A stretch of DNA of 64,000 bases from Paraburkholderia ferrariae NBRC 106233 (GTDB taxonomy: Bacteria; Pseudomonadota; Gammaproteobacteria; Burkholderiales; Burkholderiaceae). The position numbers and the translations under genes were made by a program. The notes beneath the pieces were generated by a model, which saw only the letters and a list, made by a program, of their open reading frames with translations, searched no databases and had not been told where the DNA came from. Below are positions 1 through 9,189 of the stretch, piece by piece. The stretch covers positions 248,001-312,000 of the forward strand of contig NZ_BAYB01000011.1 in NCBI RefSeq assembly GCF_000685035.1. The letters are read 5' to 3'. Each line of letters begins with the position of its first letter. The stretch's first letter is position 1.

Positions 1-634
1 ACTCGACTTCCGCTTCGGCGAGCGCCGAACCGCAGTCGAAGCACCAGTTCACGGGCTTGAGGCCGCGGAACACGTAGCCCTTTTCCATGATCTTCGCGAG
101 CGCGCGGATCTCGCCGGCCTCGTTGGCGAAGTTCATGGTCTTGTACGGGTTGTCCCAGTCGCCCAGCACGCCGAGGCGCCGGAAACCGGCCTTCTGCGTC
201 TCGATCTGGCCGGCCGCGTACTCGCGCGCCTTCTTCATGACTTCCTGGGCCGGCAGCGACTTGCCGAACTGCTTTTCGATCTGGATCTCGATTGGCATGC
301 CGTGGCAGTCCCAGCCCGGCACGTAGACCGCGTCGTAGCCCGCGAGATTGCGCGCCTTGACGATCATGTCCTTCAGGATCTTGTTCACCGCGTGGCCGAG
401 GTGGATGTCGCCGTTCGCATACGGCGGCCCGTCGTGCAGGATGAATTTCTTGCGGCCCTTCGAGGCGGCGCGGATCTTCTCGTAGATCTTGCCGTCCTGC
501 CATTCCTTGACCCACTGCGGCTCGCGCTTCGGCAGATCGCCGCGCATGGGGAACGGGGTGTCCAGCAGATTGACGGGGTATTTCGATTCGGACTTCTGCC
601 CGGCCTTGCCGGAGGATGCTTTCTTGTCGCTCAT
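1..634 (-). CDS. ileS: isoleucyl-tRNA synthetase, N-terminal part (runs off the window)
   Basis: Class I aminoacyl-tRNA synthetase that charges tRNA-Ile in the cytoplasm. Only the first ~211 residues are present; the gene continues past the left edge. The HIGH-type signature is visible ([16 protein letters not shown], around residues 68-83), followed by [15 protein letters not shown], both diagnostic of IleS. The start is the ATG at 632-634 ([12 protein letters not shown]). It lies downstream of ribF on the same strand, the usual betaproteobacterial ribF-ileS order, separated by 161 bp. Confidence 0.97.
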   Translation of the reverse strand, partial: MSDKKASSGKAGQKSESKYPVNLLDTPFPMRGDLPKREPQWVKEWQDGKIYEKIRAASKGRKKFILHDGPPYANGDIHLGHAVNKILKDMIVKARNLAGYDAVYVPGWDCHGMPIEIQIEKQFGKSLPAQEVMKKAREYAAGQIETQKAGFRRLGVLGDWDNPYKTMNFANEAGEIRALAKIMEKGYVFRGLKPVNWCFDCGSALAEAEVE

Positions 635-795
635 GGTGAGATCACGGTGAATTCGGGGGGATGCACGGCGTCGGACAGAGCGGCGTAGCCGCGCAACCGT
701 CGCCTCGCGCGCTGCCTGCCTGGGACGACGTTGCGGGCGGCGCAGGGGGCGGGCGGTCCGTACGCACGCGCGATGGCGCGCATACGGGCCGCGGG

Positions 796-1791
796 TCACC
801 TAATTCGGTCGGTGGCCGAGGTGGCGAATCCGGTGGAACGGGAGCCGGACGCATCGGCGCCGGCGGCGGCAAACCAGGCGCGCGCGTTGACCACGTCGCG
901 CGCGATGGCGGCGCCGAGCGTTTCGAGGTCCACGAACTTCTCTTCGTCGCGCAGCTTCTTCAGGAACTCGACGCGCACGAGCTTGCCGTACGCGCTGCCA
1001 TGCCAGTCGAGCAGATGCACTTCGAGCAGCACGCGGCCCGAATCGTCCACGGTCGGGCGCACGCCGAGGCTGGCCACGCCGGGCAGCGGATGATCGGCGA
1101 GGCCATGCACCTGCACGACGAAAATGCCGTTGAGCGCCGGGCGCTTGTGGCCGATCGGCAGGTTCAGCGTGGGAAAGCCGAGGTCGCGGCCGAGCTTCTG
1201 GCCGTGCACCACGTGGCCGCTGATCGCGTAGCCGCGGCCCAGTGCGGCGCGCGCCGCGTCGAGGTCGCCGGCCTGCAGCTGGGTGCGCACGGCCGAGCTG
1301 GAGATGCGCGCGCCCGACGGGTCGGCCACGGTCGCCATCTGCTCGACTTCGAAGCCGTATTGCTCGCCGGCCGCCCTGAGCGAAGCGAAATCGCCCGCGC
1401 GCTTCGCGCCATAGCGGAAGTCGTCGCCGATCATCATCCAGCGCGCGTGCAGGCCGCCCACGATGATGCGCTCGACGAACGCATCCGGCGACTGGCTCGC
1501 GAAGGTGTGGTTGAAGTGCTCGACGACCACGCGGTCCACGCCGTTATCGCGCAGGGCTTCCAGCTTGTCGCGCAGCATCGCGATGCGCGGCGGCGCGCCC
1601 GCCGGGTTGAAGAACTCGCGCGGGTGCGGCTCGAAGGTCATCACGCAGACGGGCAGGCCGCGCGCGTCCGCTGCTTCGCGCACGCGCGCGAGCAACGCCT
1701 GATGCCCGCGGTGGACACCGTCGAAGTTGCCGATGGTGAGCGCGCAGGGCGCCCGGCTCTCGGCATTGGGAAGACCGCGGAAGACTCTCAC
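796..1791 (-). CDS. ribF: bifunctional riboflavin kinase / FAD synthetase
   Basis: Converts riboflavin to FMN and FMN to FAD. The 331-residue protein has the N-terminal nucleotidyltransferase domain ([12 protein letters not shown] at ~19-30, [12 protein letters not shown] near 120) and the C-terminal flavokinase domain ([11 protein letters not shown] near 200, LNGIFVV). The start is a GTG (1789-1791) without an evident Shine-Dalgarno. The length is normal for the family. It precedes ileS on the same strand and is divergent from purN. The C-terminal ~20 residues are low complexity. Confidence 0.97.
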   Translation of the reverse strand: MRVFRGLPNAESRAPCALTIGNFDGVHRGHQALLARVREAADARGLPVCVMTFEPHPREFFNPAGAPPRIAMLRDKLEALRDNGVDRVVVEHFNHTFASQSPDAFVERIIVGGLHARWMMIGDDFRYGAKRAGDFASLRAAGEQYGFEVEQMATVADPSGARISSSAVRTQLQAGDLDAARAALGRGYAISGHVVHGQKLGRDLGFPTLNLPIGHKRPALNGIFVVQVHGLADHPLPGVASLGVRPTVDDSGRVLLEVHLLDWHGSAYGKLVRVEFLKKLRDEEKFVDLETLGAAIARDVVNARAWFAAAGADASGSRSTGFATSATDRIR

Positions 1792-1977
1792 GATAGCGGT
1801 TCGGACCGGTTAGGGGGCTAATGTGACGTAGTGTGGCCTCGGATGGCCGGATTTCGCCTGGCGTGACGCCAGCCGCCGCGCCCGCAGGCCGCGACGAAAC
1901 AGAAGATTATAAACGCTCGGGCGGGGGACCGCCGCCGTCCGGGCGTGGTGCCTTGCCCTCGATGATAAAATCCGCGG

Positions 1978-2655
1978 ATGAAAAATCTCGTTATCCTGAT
2001 CTCGGGCCGGGGCAGCAACATGGAAGCCATCGTGCGCGCCTGCGCGCACGATGCCTGGCCGGCGAAGATCGCCGCCGTGATTGCGAACCGTCCCGACGCC
2101 GCGGGCCTCGCGTTCGCGGCGTCGCACGGCATTGCCACCGCGGTCGTCGATCACCGCCAGTATCCCGAGCGCGCCGCCTTCGACGCGGCGCTTGCCCAGA
2201 CCATCGACGGCTATGCGCCCGACCTCGTCGTGCTCGCGGGCTTCATGCGCGTGCTGACCGAGGGCTTCGTCGATCATTATTCGGGTCGGATGCTTAATAT
2301 CCACCCGTCGCTCCTGCCGAGCTTTCCGGGGCTCAAGACGCACCAGCAGGCGCTCGACGCGGGCTGCCGCGTGCATGGCGCCACGGTGCATTTCGTCACG
2401 TCCAGGCTCGATCATGGTCCGATCGTCGCGCAATCCGCCGTGCCGGTGCGCGCAGGCGACGACGCCGCGGCGCTGGCCGCGCGCGTGCTGGCCACCGAGC
2501 ACGTGATCTATCCGCGCGCGGTGCGCTGGTTCGTCGAAGGGCGCGTGACGCTCGACGGCGCGCACGTGACGCTCACGCCGCCCGAGCCGCAGTGGCTCTT
2601 CCTTGACGACACCAACGCACACGCAAATACACAGACCGCCGGGGAGGGCGTATGA
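1978..2655 (+). CDS. purN: phosphoribosylglycinamide formyltransferase
   Basis: Transfers a formyl group from 10-formyl-THF to GAR in purine synthesis. The 225-residue protein opens with MKNLVILISGRGSNMEAI (phosphate-binding loop) and carries LNIHPSLLPSFPGLKTH with the catalytic Asn and His, plus a downstream VTSRLDHGPIVAQ segment. The C-terminus is slightly longer than in E. coli PurN. The stop overlaps the next ATG by 4 bp (ATGA), so the methyltransferase is probably translationally coupled. There is no ribosome-binding site before the ATG, and an extended -10 sits 6 bp upstream (see findings). Confidence 0.97.
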   Translation: MKNLVILISGRGSNMEAIVRACAHDAWPAKIAAVIANRPDAAGLAFAASHGIATAVVDHRQYPERAAFDAALAQTIDGYAPDLVVLAGFMRVLTEGFVDHYSGRMLNIHPSLLPSFPGLKTHQQALDAGCRVHGATVHFVTSRLDHGPIVAQSAVPVRAGDDAAALAARVLATEHVIYPRAVRWFVEGRVTLDGAHVTLTPPEPQWLFLDDTNAHANTQTAGEGV

Positions 2656-4040
2656 GGCTGCATGGATTCCTGATCGGACAAACCGAGACGCTGCTTGCCG
2701 ACGTCCTCAAGTTCACGGGCCCCGCGGACGCGGTGACGAGCCGCTTTTTCCGCGAGCATCCGAAGCTCGGCCATACCGAGCGCGGCGTGATCGCCGAGGC
2801 CGTTTTCGCGGTCCTGCGCCGCCGCATGGAGTTCGCGCATCTGGCGGAGAGCGGCACTGGCAGCCCGGCGCGGCGCTTGACGCTGCTCGGCCTGATGGCG
2901 ACGGCGGGCCGCTCGGCCATCCGTCCTTTCGTCTCGGACGCCGAGGCGAGCTGGCTCGAACACGTGGCGAAGGTCGATCCGGCGAGCCTGCCGCAGCGCG
3001 TGCAACTGAATCTGCCCGACTGGATCGTGCGCGCGCTCGAGCCGCGTTTCGAGCCGGCCGAGCTCGCGCAGCTGGCCGCGGCGCTGAACTATCCGGCGCC
3101 GCTCGATCTGCGCGCGAACCCCATCAAGGCGAGCCGCGACGAGCTGCTGCGTGCGCTGGGCGAAGCCGGCATCGAGGCCGGCGAAACGCCGTTCGCGCCG
3201 TTCGGCGTGCGGGTGGTCGGCAAGCCGGCGCTCGCGAAGCTCGACGCGTTCAAGAACGGCTGGTTCGAAGTGCAGGACGAGGGCAGCCAGTTGCTCTGTT
3301 CGCTCGTGGCGCCGCGCCGCGGCGAGATGATCGTCGACTTCTGCGCGGGCGCGGGCGGCAAGACCCTCGCGCTCGGCGCGATGATGCGCTCGACCGGCCG
3401 CCTCTACGCCTTCGACATTTCGGACCGGCGCCTCGCCAGGCTCAAGCCGCGCCTTGCGCGCAGCGGGCTGTCGAACGTCAATCCGGTGCTGATCGACAGC
3501 GAGCACGACGCGAAGATCAAGCGCCTTGTCGGCAAGATCGACCGCGTGCTGGTGGATGCGCCGTGCTCGGGCCTCGGCACGCTGCGCCGCAATCCCGACC
3601 TCAAGTGGCGCCAGACGCCCGAGTCGGTGGCGGAACTCGCGCCGAAGCAGCTTTCCATCCTCACGAGCGCCGCGCGCCTGCTCAAGCGCGGCGGCCGGCT
3701 CGTGTACGCGACCTGCAGCATTCTCGAAGCCGAGAACGAAGGCGTGGTGAAGCAGTTTCTCGAAGCGCATCCGGAGTTCGAACTGGTGAGCGCGCGCGAC
3801 GTGCTAGCGGAGCAGCGCGTGGGCCTCGACACGGGCGACTACCTGTCGCTCTGGCCGCATCGCCATGCCACGGACGGCTTTTTCGCGGCCGTGCTGGAGC
3901 GCCGCGGCGACGCCCGCCCGAAGACCCGGGAGGCCAGTGCGGCCACCACGCCCGAGGAATCGGCCGCGCAGCAGGAAGCCGCCGACGCGATCGCGAAGGC
4001 GAGCGATACCGCCGCCGAGCCGGATGCCGCTCTCGAGTAA
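2652..4040 (+). CDS. RsmB/NOP-family RNA (cytosine-5) methyltransferase
   Basis: SAM-dependent methyltransferase of the RsmB/Nop2/Sun family that forms 5-methylcytosine in rRNA. The 462-residue protein has an N-terminal RNA-binding region, then the Rossmann SAM site FCAGAGGKTLALGAMM (around 230-245), motif IV VDAPCSGLGTLRRNPD and motif VI YATCSILEAENE with the two catalytic cysteines. The last ~50 residues are Ala/Glu-rich and probably disordered. It starts inside the purN stop codon. Family assignment is firm; the exact target base is inferred. Confidence 0.93.
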   Translation: MRLHGFLIGQTETLLADVLKFTGPADAVTSRFFREHPKLGHTERGVIAEAVFAVLRRRMEFAHLAESGTGSPARRLTLLGLMATAGRSAIRPFVSDAEASWLEHVAKVDPASLPQRVQLNLPDWIVRALEPRFEPAELAQLAAALNYPAPLDLRANPIKASRDELLRALGEAGIEAGETPFAPFGVRVVGKPALAKLDAFKNGWFEVQDEGSQLLCSLVAPRRGEMIVDFCAGAGGKTLALGAMMRSTGRLYAFDISDRRLARLKPRLARSGLSNVNPVLIDSEHDAKIKRLVGKIDRVLVDAPCSGLGTLRRNPDLKWRQTPESVAELAPKQLSILTSAARLLKRGGRLVYATCSILEAENEGVVKQFLEAHPEFELVSARDVLAEQRVGLDTGDYLSLWPHRHATDGFFAAVLERRGDARPKTREASAATTPEESAAQQEAADAIAKASDTAAEPDAALE

Positions 4041-4177
4041 CGCGTAACGCGCAACCCGCACGCTCGGCTGCTGCGGCTGGCGGTCCAGCCGTAGCAGCCG
4101 CAGCAGTAGCAAGACAGCGCGGGCGCGCGCTTTCCCGCAGGTGCCGGGCGAGCGCACGCCCGCGCCATTCACGCATC

Positions 4178-5545
4178 ATGTTCGAAAACCGTTTGCTCTC
4201 TCACATGCTGGGCGGTGTGTTCCGCGACTACGGCCAGCCCGTCATCCTCTGGCAGGCCGGCGTGCTGATCGGCGCGCTGCTGCTCGCGTGGCTGCTCGCA
4301 CGGCTTCTGCGCCGCGCGCTCGAAGCGCGCCGGCAGACGCGCTACGAGTCGCTGCACTTCGGCGCCGAAAGCTTCGCCAAGGCGCTCTTTCCGCTGATCG
4401 GCGCGGCCTGCGTCTGGGCCGCGCGCGAGATCGCCGGCAATTTCATCCACACCTCGCTCCTCAATCTCGCGCTCGTGCCGCTCATCGGCATCGGGCTCAT
4501 CTACTTCGCGTTTTTCTTCGCGCGCCGGGTGTTCGGCAGCAAGGGCGAGACGCACGCGTGGCTTTCGATCGTCGAGAAGCTCGTCTCGCTGATCGTCTGG
4601 GCGGGCATGGTGCTGACCGTGCTCGGCATCCAGGACGACGTGCTCGACTGGATGGCGAGCGTGCGCTTTCGCATCGGCACGGCGCATGTCAGCCTGCTGT
4701 CGCTCTGCAATGGCGTGCTGTGGGTGTGCGTGACGATGGTGGTGGCCATCTGGGCGGGCTCCGTGCTCGAAGAGCGCCTCATGCGCGCCACCACCCTCGA
4801 CGCCAACCTGCGCGTCGTGCTCGCGCGCGTGGGCCGGGCGCTGCTGGTGTTCGCGGCGGTGCTGCTGAGCCTCTCGATCGTCGGCATCGACATCACCGTG
4901 CTCGGCGTGTTCGGCGGCGCGCTGGGCGTGGGCCTCGGCTTCGGGCTGCAGAAGATCGCCAGCAACTATGTGTCTGGGTTCATCATCCTGATCGACCGGT
5001 CGCTGCGCCTTGGCGACACGATCAACGTGAGCGGCCTCGCGGGCAGGGTCACGCAGATCCGCACGCGCTACACGGTGGTGCGCGGCCTCGACGGCGTGGA
5101 AACGCTGATCCCGAACGAGAAATTGATCACCGACGTGGTGCAGAACCAGTCGTCCTGGCTCACGCGCGGCTACGCCAAGGCGCCGGTTCAGGTGGCCTAC
5201 GATACGGATCTCGACGTCGCGATGGCGCTCCTCGCCCGCGCGGCCGAAGGCGTGGACCGTGTGCTGACTGATCCGGCCCCGACACCGTACCTCGTGGGAT
5301 TCGGCGCGGACGGCATCAACCTCGAACTCGGTTTCTGGATCGCCGATGCGGCGGCCGGCACGTCGGGCGTACGCTCGGCCGTGAACCTGAACATCTGGCG
5401 CCTTTTTGGCGAGCATGGCATTGCGATTCCGTTTGCCCAGCGCGAGGTACGGATCGTCGGCGTGGACGGCCTGGCGGGGGCAGCCGCAACCGTGGCGGCC
5501 CGACAACAGGGGCCCGATGCCGACGGGGCGGCGGCGCCGGGTTGA
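4178..5545 (+). CDS. MscS-family mechanosensitive ion channel
   Basis: Inner-membrane channel that opens under hypo-osmotic tension. The predicted 455-residue protein has several N-terminal hydrophobic segments and then the MscS signature: a Gly/Ala-rich pore helix (GGALGVGLGFGLQKIASNY, about 245-265), GFIILIDRSLRLGDTINV and the cytoplasmic beta domain. ATG 4178 gives MFENRLLSHM. It is larger than E. coli MscS because of extra membrane segments. It follows the methyltransferase by 137 bp. Confidence 0.9.
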   Translation: MFENRLLSHMLGGVFRDYGQPVILWQAGVLIGALLLAWLLARLLRRALEARRQTRYESLHFGAESFAKALFPLIGAACVWAAREIAGNFIHTSLLNLALVPLIGIGLIYFAFFFARRVFGSKGETHAWLSIVEKLVSLIVWAGMVLTVLGIQDDVLDWMASVRFRIGTAHVSLLSLCNGVLWVCVTMVVAIWAGSVLEERLMRATTLDANLRVVLARVGRALLVFAAVLLSLSIVGIDITVLGVFGGALGVGLGFGLQKIASNYVSGFIILIDRSLRLGDTINVSGLAGRVTQIRTRYTVVRGLDGVETLIPNEKLITDVVQNQSSWLTRGYAKAPVQVAYDTDLDVAMALLARAAEGVDRVLTDPAPTPYLVGFGADGINLELGFWIADAAAGTSGVRSAVNLNIWRLFGEHGIAIPFAQREVRIVGVDGLAGAAATVAARQQGPDADGAAAPG

Positions 5546-5630
5546 GCCGGGCAGGGCCGGTACGGCGGCGCTCCCTGAAAGGTGCGGCAAACCGCCTCCC
5601 CAGTGCATCCAGCCATTGACGGGAACCCCG

Positions 5631-5650
5631 ATAGAGAAAAAAATCTCTAT
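5631..5650. promoter_or_regulatory. 7-bp inverted repeat upstream of the desaturase
   Basis: ATAGAGA (5631-5637) and TCTCTAT (5644-5650) form a perfect inverted repeat around six A residues, 120 bp before the desaturase start. An AT-rich tract follows. It could be a regulator site for the desaturase or a weak terminator for the channel gene; the sequence alone does not decide. Confidence 0.35.
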
Positions 5651-5769
5651 TTGTTACAAACACTTGGAACGGTTCGAGTAGAATGCCGTCGAACCCTATC
5701 GCAGTGCTTTCACTTTCCTGACTCCGGCCACCCGTAAGTCCGTAGTCATTCGCTACACGGGTATAGACC

Positions 5770-6966
5770 TTGTTGAACTCCCTGTTAGATTTCCTCGCCC
5801 ACGGGCTGCTGCATTTCTCGTGGTGGCAGATCCTGCTGTTCGCGGCGATCGCAACGCACATCACGATCGTCGGCGTCACCGTTTACCTGCATCGCTGCCA
5901 GGCGCACCGGGCGCTCGACCTGCATCCGGCCGTGAGCCACTTCTTCCGCTTCTGGCTGTGGATGACCACGGGCATGCTCACTGGCCAGTGGGCCGCGATT
6001 CACCGCAAGCACCACGCGAAGTGCGAGACCGAAGAAGATCCGCACAGCCCGCAAACGCGCGGCATCTGGAAGGTGCTGCTCGAAGGCGCCGAGCTCTATC
6101 GCACCGAAGCGAAGAACGAAGAGACGCTGCGCCGCTTCAGCCACGGCACGCCCAACGACTGGATGGAGCGCAACGTCTACACGCGCTATCCGATCCTCGG
6201 CGTGAGCGTCATGATGGTCGTCGACGTTGCGCTCTTCGGCGCGGTCGGCCTGACCGTGTGGGCCGTGCAGATGGCGTGGATCCCGTTCTGGGCGGCCGGC
6301 GTCGTGAACGGCCTCGGCCACTTCTGGGGCTACCGCAACTTCAACTCGGCGGATGCCAGCACGAACCTGTTCCCGATCGGCATCATCATCGGCGGCGAGG
6401 AACTGCACAACAACCACCATACCTTCGCCACCTCGGCGAAGCTCTCGAACAAGTGGTACGAGTTCGACATCGGCTGGATGTATATCCGCCTGATGTCGAT
6501 GTGCGGTCTCGCGAAGGTCAAGAAGGTCGCGCCCACGCCGCGCCTGATCGCGGGCAAGCTCGTGCCCGATCACGAAACGCTGCAGGCCGTGCTCTCGAAC
6601 CGCTATGAAGTGATGGCGCGTTACGCGAAGGCCGTGAAGCAGGCGTATCGCCAGGAGCTCGCGCACCTCAAGGAAGTGGGCGCGCGCGAGAAGTACCAGT
6701 TGATGCGCGGTGCGCGCAAATGGTTCGACAAGGAAGAAGACAGCCTGAACGAGCCGCAGAAGCGCCAGTTGCCGCAGATCTTCGCGGACAATCAGAAGCT
6801 GCGCACCTTCATCGAACTGCGTAACGAACTCGCGGCGATCTGGGAACGTTCGAGCGCCTCGCGCGAACAACTGCTGACGCAGCTCCAGGATTGGTGCCAT
6901 CGTGCCGAACAAAGCGGCATCAAGGCGCTCCAGGAATTCGCTTCGCGTCTTCGCCGCTATGCATGA
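5770..6966 (+). CDS. membrane fatty acid (acyl) desaturase
   Basis: Di-iron integral membrane desaturase that introduces a cis double bond into acyl chains and so adjusts membrane fluidity. The three histidine boxes are visible: HRCQAH (~43-48), HRKHH (~79-83) and HNNHH (~220-224), placed among hydrophobic segments. The 398-residue protein has a long charged C-terminal tail after residue 260. The best start is TTG at 5770 (a second TTG follows at once); no strong ribosome-binding site is seen. A clear terminator follows at 7003-7030. Confidence 0.92.
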   Translation: MLNSLLDFLAHGLLHFSWWQILLFAAIATHITIVGVTVYLHRCQAHRALDLHPAVSHFFRFWLWMTTGMLTGQWAAIHRKHHAKCETEEDPHSPQTRGIWKVLLEGAELYRTEAKNEETLRRFSHGTPNDWMERNVYTRYPILGVSVMMVVDVALFGAVGLTVWAVQMAWIPFWAAGVVNGLGHFWGYRNFNSADASTNLFPIGIIIGGEELHNNHHTFATSAKLSNKWYEFDIGWMYIRLMSMCGLAKVKKVAPTPRLIAGKLVPDHETLQAVLSNRYEVMARYAKAVKQAYRQELAHLKEVGAREKYQLMRGARKWFDKEEDSLNEPQKRQLPQIFADNQKLRTFIELRNELAAIWERSSASREQLLTQLQDWCHRAEQSGIKALQEFASRLRRYA

Positions 6967-7002
6967 GACGTAAAAAAATCCATTAGAATTCGGATACGTC
7001 AC

Positions 7003-7030
7003 AAAACCCCGCGTTGGCGGGGTTTTTCTT
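7003..7030 (+). terminator. Rho-independent terminator after the desaturase
   Basis: Stem CCCCGC/GCGGGG (7007-7012, 7017-7022) with a GTTG loop, then TTTTTCTTTTT. Confidence 0.9.
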
Positions 7031-7137
7031 TTTGGGGCCGCGAAAACCTGTGCCGCTCGCAGGGGCATTTTCCGCAGCCATCGGCATGGGACCGTAGCCG
7101 GCGTTCAGGCGCGCACGCTGCGGTCGAAGGGGAGATC

Positions 7138-8268
7138 ATGAGTCAGGCGATCATGAAGGTCGAGTACGATCGGCCGCAAGGCGCCGTCTGCAGGGTTGGC
7201 GAGGCGTGGGCACGCGTGCCCGATGCGCCGTCCGCTGCGGAGCGCATTGCATTGAAGGCGCGCATTCGTGCGCTGCTCAAGCGCGAGAAGGCAGTGCTCG
7301 TCGCGCACTATTACGTCGATCCCGAGTTGCAGGAGCTGGCGGACGAAACCGGCGGCTGCGTGGCCGATTCGCTCGAGATGGCGCGCTTCGGCCGCGATCA
7401 CGAGGCGCAGACGCTCGTGGTGGCGGGCGTGCGCTTCATGGGCGAGACCGCGAAGATCCTCGGGCCGAACAAGCGCATTCTGATGCCGGATCTCGACGCG
7501 ACCTGTTCGCTCGATCTGGGCTGCCCCGTCGACGAGTTTTCCGCGTTCTGCGACCAGCACCCGGACCGCACCGTGGTGGTGTACGCGAACACGAGCGCTG
7601 CCGTGAAGGCGCGTGCGGACTGGATGGTGACGTCCTCGATCGGGCTCGAGATCGTCGCGCATCTGCATGCGCAAGGCGAGAAGATCATCTGGGCGCCGGA
7701 CCGTCACCTCGGCGGCTACATCCAGAAGAAGACCGGCGCGGACATGCTTCTGTGGCAGGGTTCGTGCCTCGTGCACGACGAATTCAAGGGCGTCGAGCTC
7801 GACCTCCTGCGTGCCGAATATCCGGATGCGAAGGTGCTCGTGCATCCCGAATCGCCCGAAGGCGTCGTCGCGCAGGCCGACGTGGTGGGCTCCACCACGC
7901 AGCTCATCGACGCGGCCGTGAAGCTCGACGCGAAGCGCTTCATTGTCGCGACGGACCTCGGCATCCTGCACAAGATGCGGCTCGCCGCCCCGGGTAAGAC
8001 CTTCATCGAAGCCCCCACGGCCGGCAACAGCGCCACGTGCAAGAGCTGCGCGCATTGCCCGTGGATGGCGATGAACGGCCTCGAAAATCTTGCCGACGTG
8101 CTCGAACGCGGCCACAACGAGATCTTCGTCGATCCCGCGCTGGGCGAGCGCGCCCGCCTGCCGATCGACCGCATGCTCGCATTTGCGGCGCAACACAAGC
8201 GCCGCGTGCAGGCGAGCGGCGACCTCGCGCGCGACGGTGCGCTGTTCGCGAACGTGGGGGCGGCGTAA
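7138..8268 (+). CDS. nadA: quinolinate synthase A
   Basis: [4Fe-4S] enzyme that condenses iminoaspartate with dihydroxyacetone phosphate to quinolinate in NAD synthesis. The 376-residue protein shows the cluster cysteines in [28 protein letters not shown] and [13 protein letters not shown] 7138 has the ribosome-binding site AAGGGGAG. nadC begins at the base directly after its stop, so the two form an operon; nadB converges on them from the other side, so all three de novo genes lie together. Confidence 0.98.
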   Translation: MSQAIMKVEYDRPQGAVCRVGEAWARVPDAPSAAERIALKARIRALLKREKAVLVAHYYVDPELQELADETGGCVADSLEMARFGRDHEAQTLVVAGVRFMGETAKILGPNKRILMPDLDATCSLDLGCPVDEFSAFCDQHPDRTVVVYANTSAAVKARADWMVTSSIGLEIVAHLHAQGEKIIWAPDRHLGGYIQKKTGADMLLWQGSCLVHDEFKGVELDLLRAEYPDAKVLVHPESPEGVVAQADVVGSTTQLIDAAVKLDAKRFIVATDLGILHKMRLAAPGKTFIEAPTAGNSATCKSCAHCPWMAMNGLENLADVLERGHNEIFVDPALGERARLPIDRMLAFAAQHKRRVQASGDLARDGALFANVGAA

Positions 8269-9168
8269 ATGGGTGCGATGGAACTGATGGGCGTGGAGGC
8301 GGCGTCGCCGCAGCTGGCCGAAGTGCGCGAGCAGTACGGCGCGGCGTTCGACGCGGCGATCGCGCGCAACATTGCCGACGCGCTCGCGGAAGACGTGGGC
8401 ACGGGCGACCAGACGGGCCGCCTCGTGCCGGCCGACGAGATGCGCGACGCGCGCATCATCGTGCGCCAAGAGGCGGTGCTGTGCGGCGTGCTGTGGTTCG
8501 ACGGCGTGATGCGCAGCGTCGATCCGCGCATCGAAGTGCGCTGGCACTATCGCGAGGGCGATCGCATGAGCGCCGATTCGACCGTGTGCTCGCTGCGCGG
8601 TCCCGCGCGCGCGCTGCTCACGGCCGAGCGCAACGCGATGAATTTCCTGCAGCTGTTCTCGGGCGTGGCGACGGCCACGCGCCGCTACGTGGACGCGATT
8701 GCGCACACGAAGACGCGCATCGTCGATACGCGCAAGACGCTGCCCGGCCTGCGTCTCGCGCAGAAGTACGCGGTGCGTGTGGGCGGCGGAGCGAACCAGC
8801 GGCTGGCGCTCTACGACGGCATTCTCATCAAGGAAAACCACATCGCCGCGGCCGGCGGCGTGGGCGCTGCGATGGACGCCGCGCTGGCATTGAATGCGGG
8901 CGTGCCGATCCAGATCGAAGTGGAAACGCTCGCGCAGCTCGACGAAGCCCTGGCGCACGGTGCAACGTCGATCCTGCTCGATAACTTCTCGTTCGACGCG
9001 ATGCGCGACGCCGTACGCCTCACGGCGGGCCGGGCGGTGCTCGAGGGTTCGGGCGGCGTGAACTTCGAGACGGTGCGCACGATTGCCGAAACGGGCGTCG
9101 ATCGCATTTCGATCGGCGCCCTGACGAAGGACGTGCGCGCGACCGACTATTCGATGCGGATCGTCTGA
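8269..9168 (+). CDS. nadC: nicotinate-nucleotide pyrophosphorylase (carboxylating)
   Basis: Quinolinate phosphoribosyltransferase; makes nicotinate mononucleotide from quinolinate and PRPP. 299 residues, normal size. Recognisable motifs are EDVGTGDQTG, TRKTLPGLRLAQKYAVRVGGG (read here in two parts: TRKTLPGLRL, then QKYAVRVGGG), and LEGSGGVNFETV near the C-terminus. The start ATG abuts the nadA stop. Confidence 0.98.
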   Translation: MGAMELMGVEAASPQLAEVREQYGAAFDAAIARNIADALAEDVGTGDQTGRLVPADEMRDARIIVRQEAVLCGVLWFDGVMRSVDPRIEVRWHYREGDRMSADSTVCSLRGPARALLTAERNAMNFLQLFSGVATATRRYVDAIAHTKTRIVDTRKTLPGLRLAQKYAVRVGGGANQRLALYDGILIKENHIAAAGGVGAAMDAALALNAGVPIQIEVETLAQLDEALAHGATSILLDNFSFDAMRDAVRLTAGRAVLEGSGGVNFETVRTIAETGVDRISIGALTKDVRATDYSMRIV

Positions 9169-9189
9169 AGGGGCGCGCAGCCCGGGCGT

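Noticed and set aside
661..1821. Long + strand frame opposite ribF
   Set aside because: Mirror of the high-GC codon pattern of ribF, without a family match; similar mirrors lie opposite most genes here.
2603..4177. N-terminal extension of the MscS frame back to 2603
   Set aside because: It is an out-of-frame read through the methyltransferase gene; the channel begins at ATG 4178.
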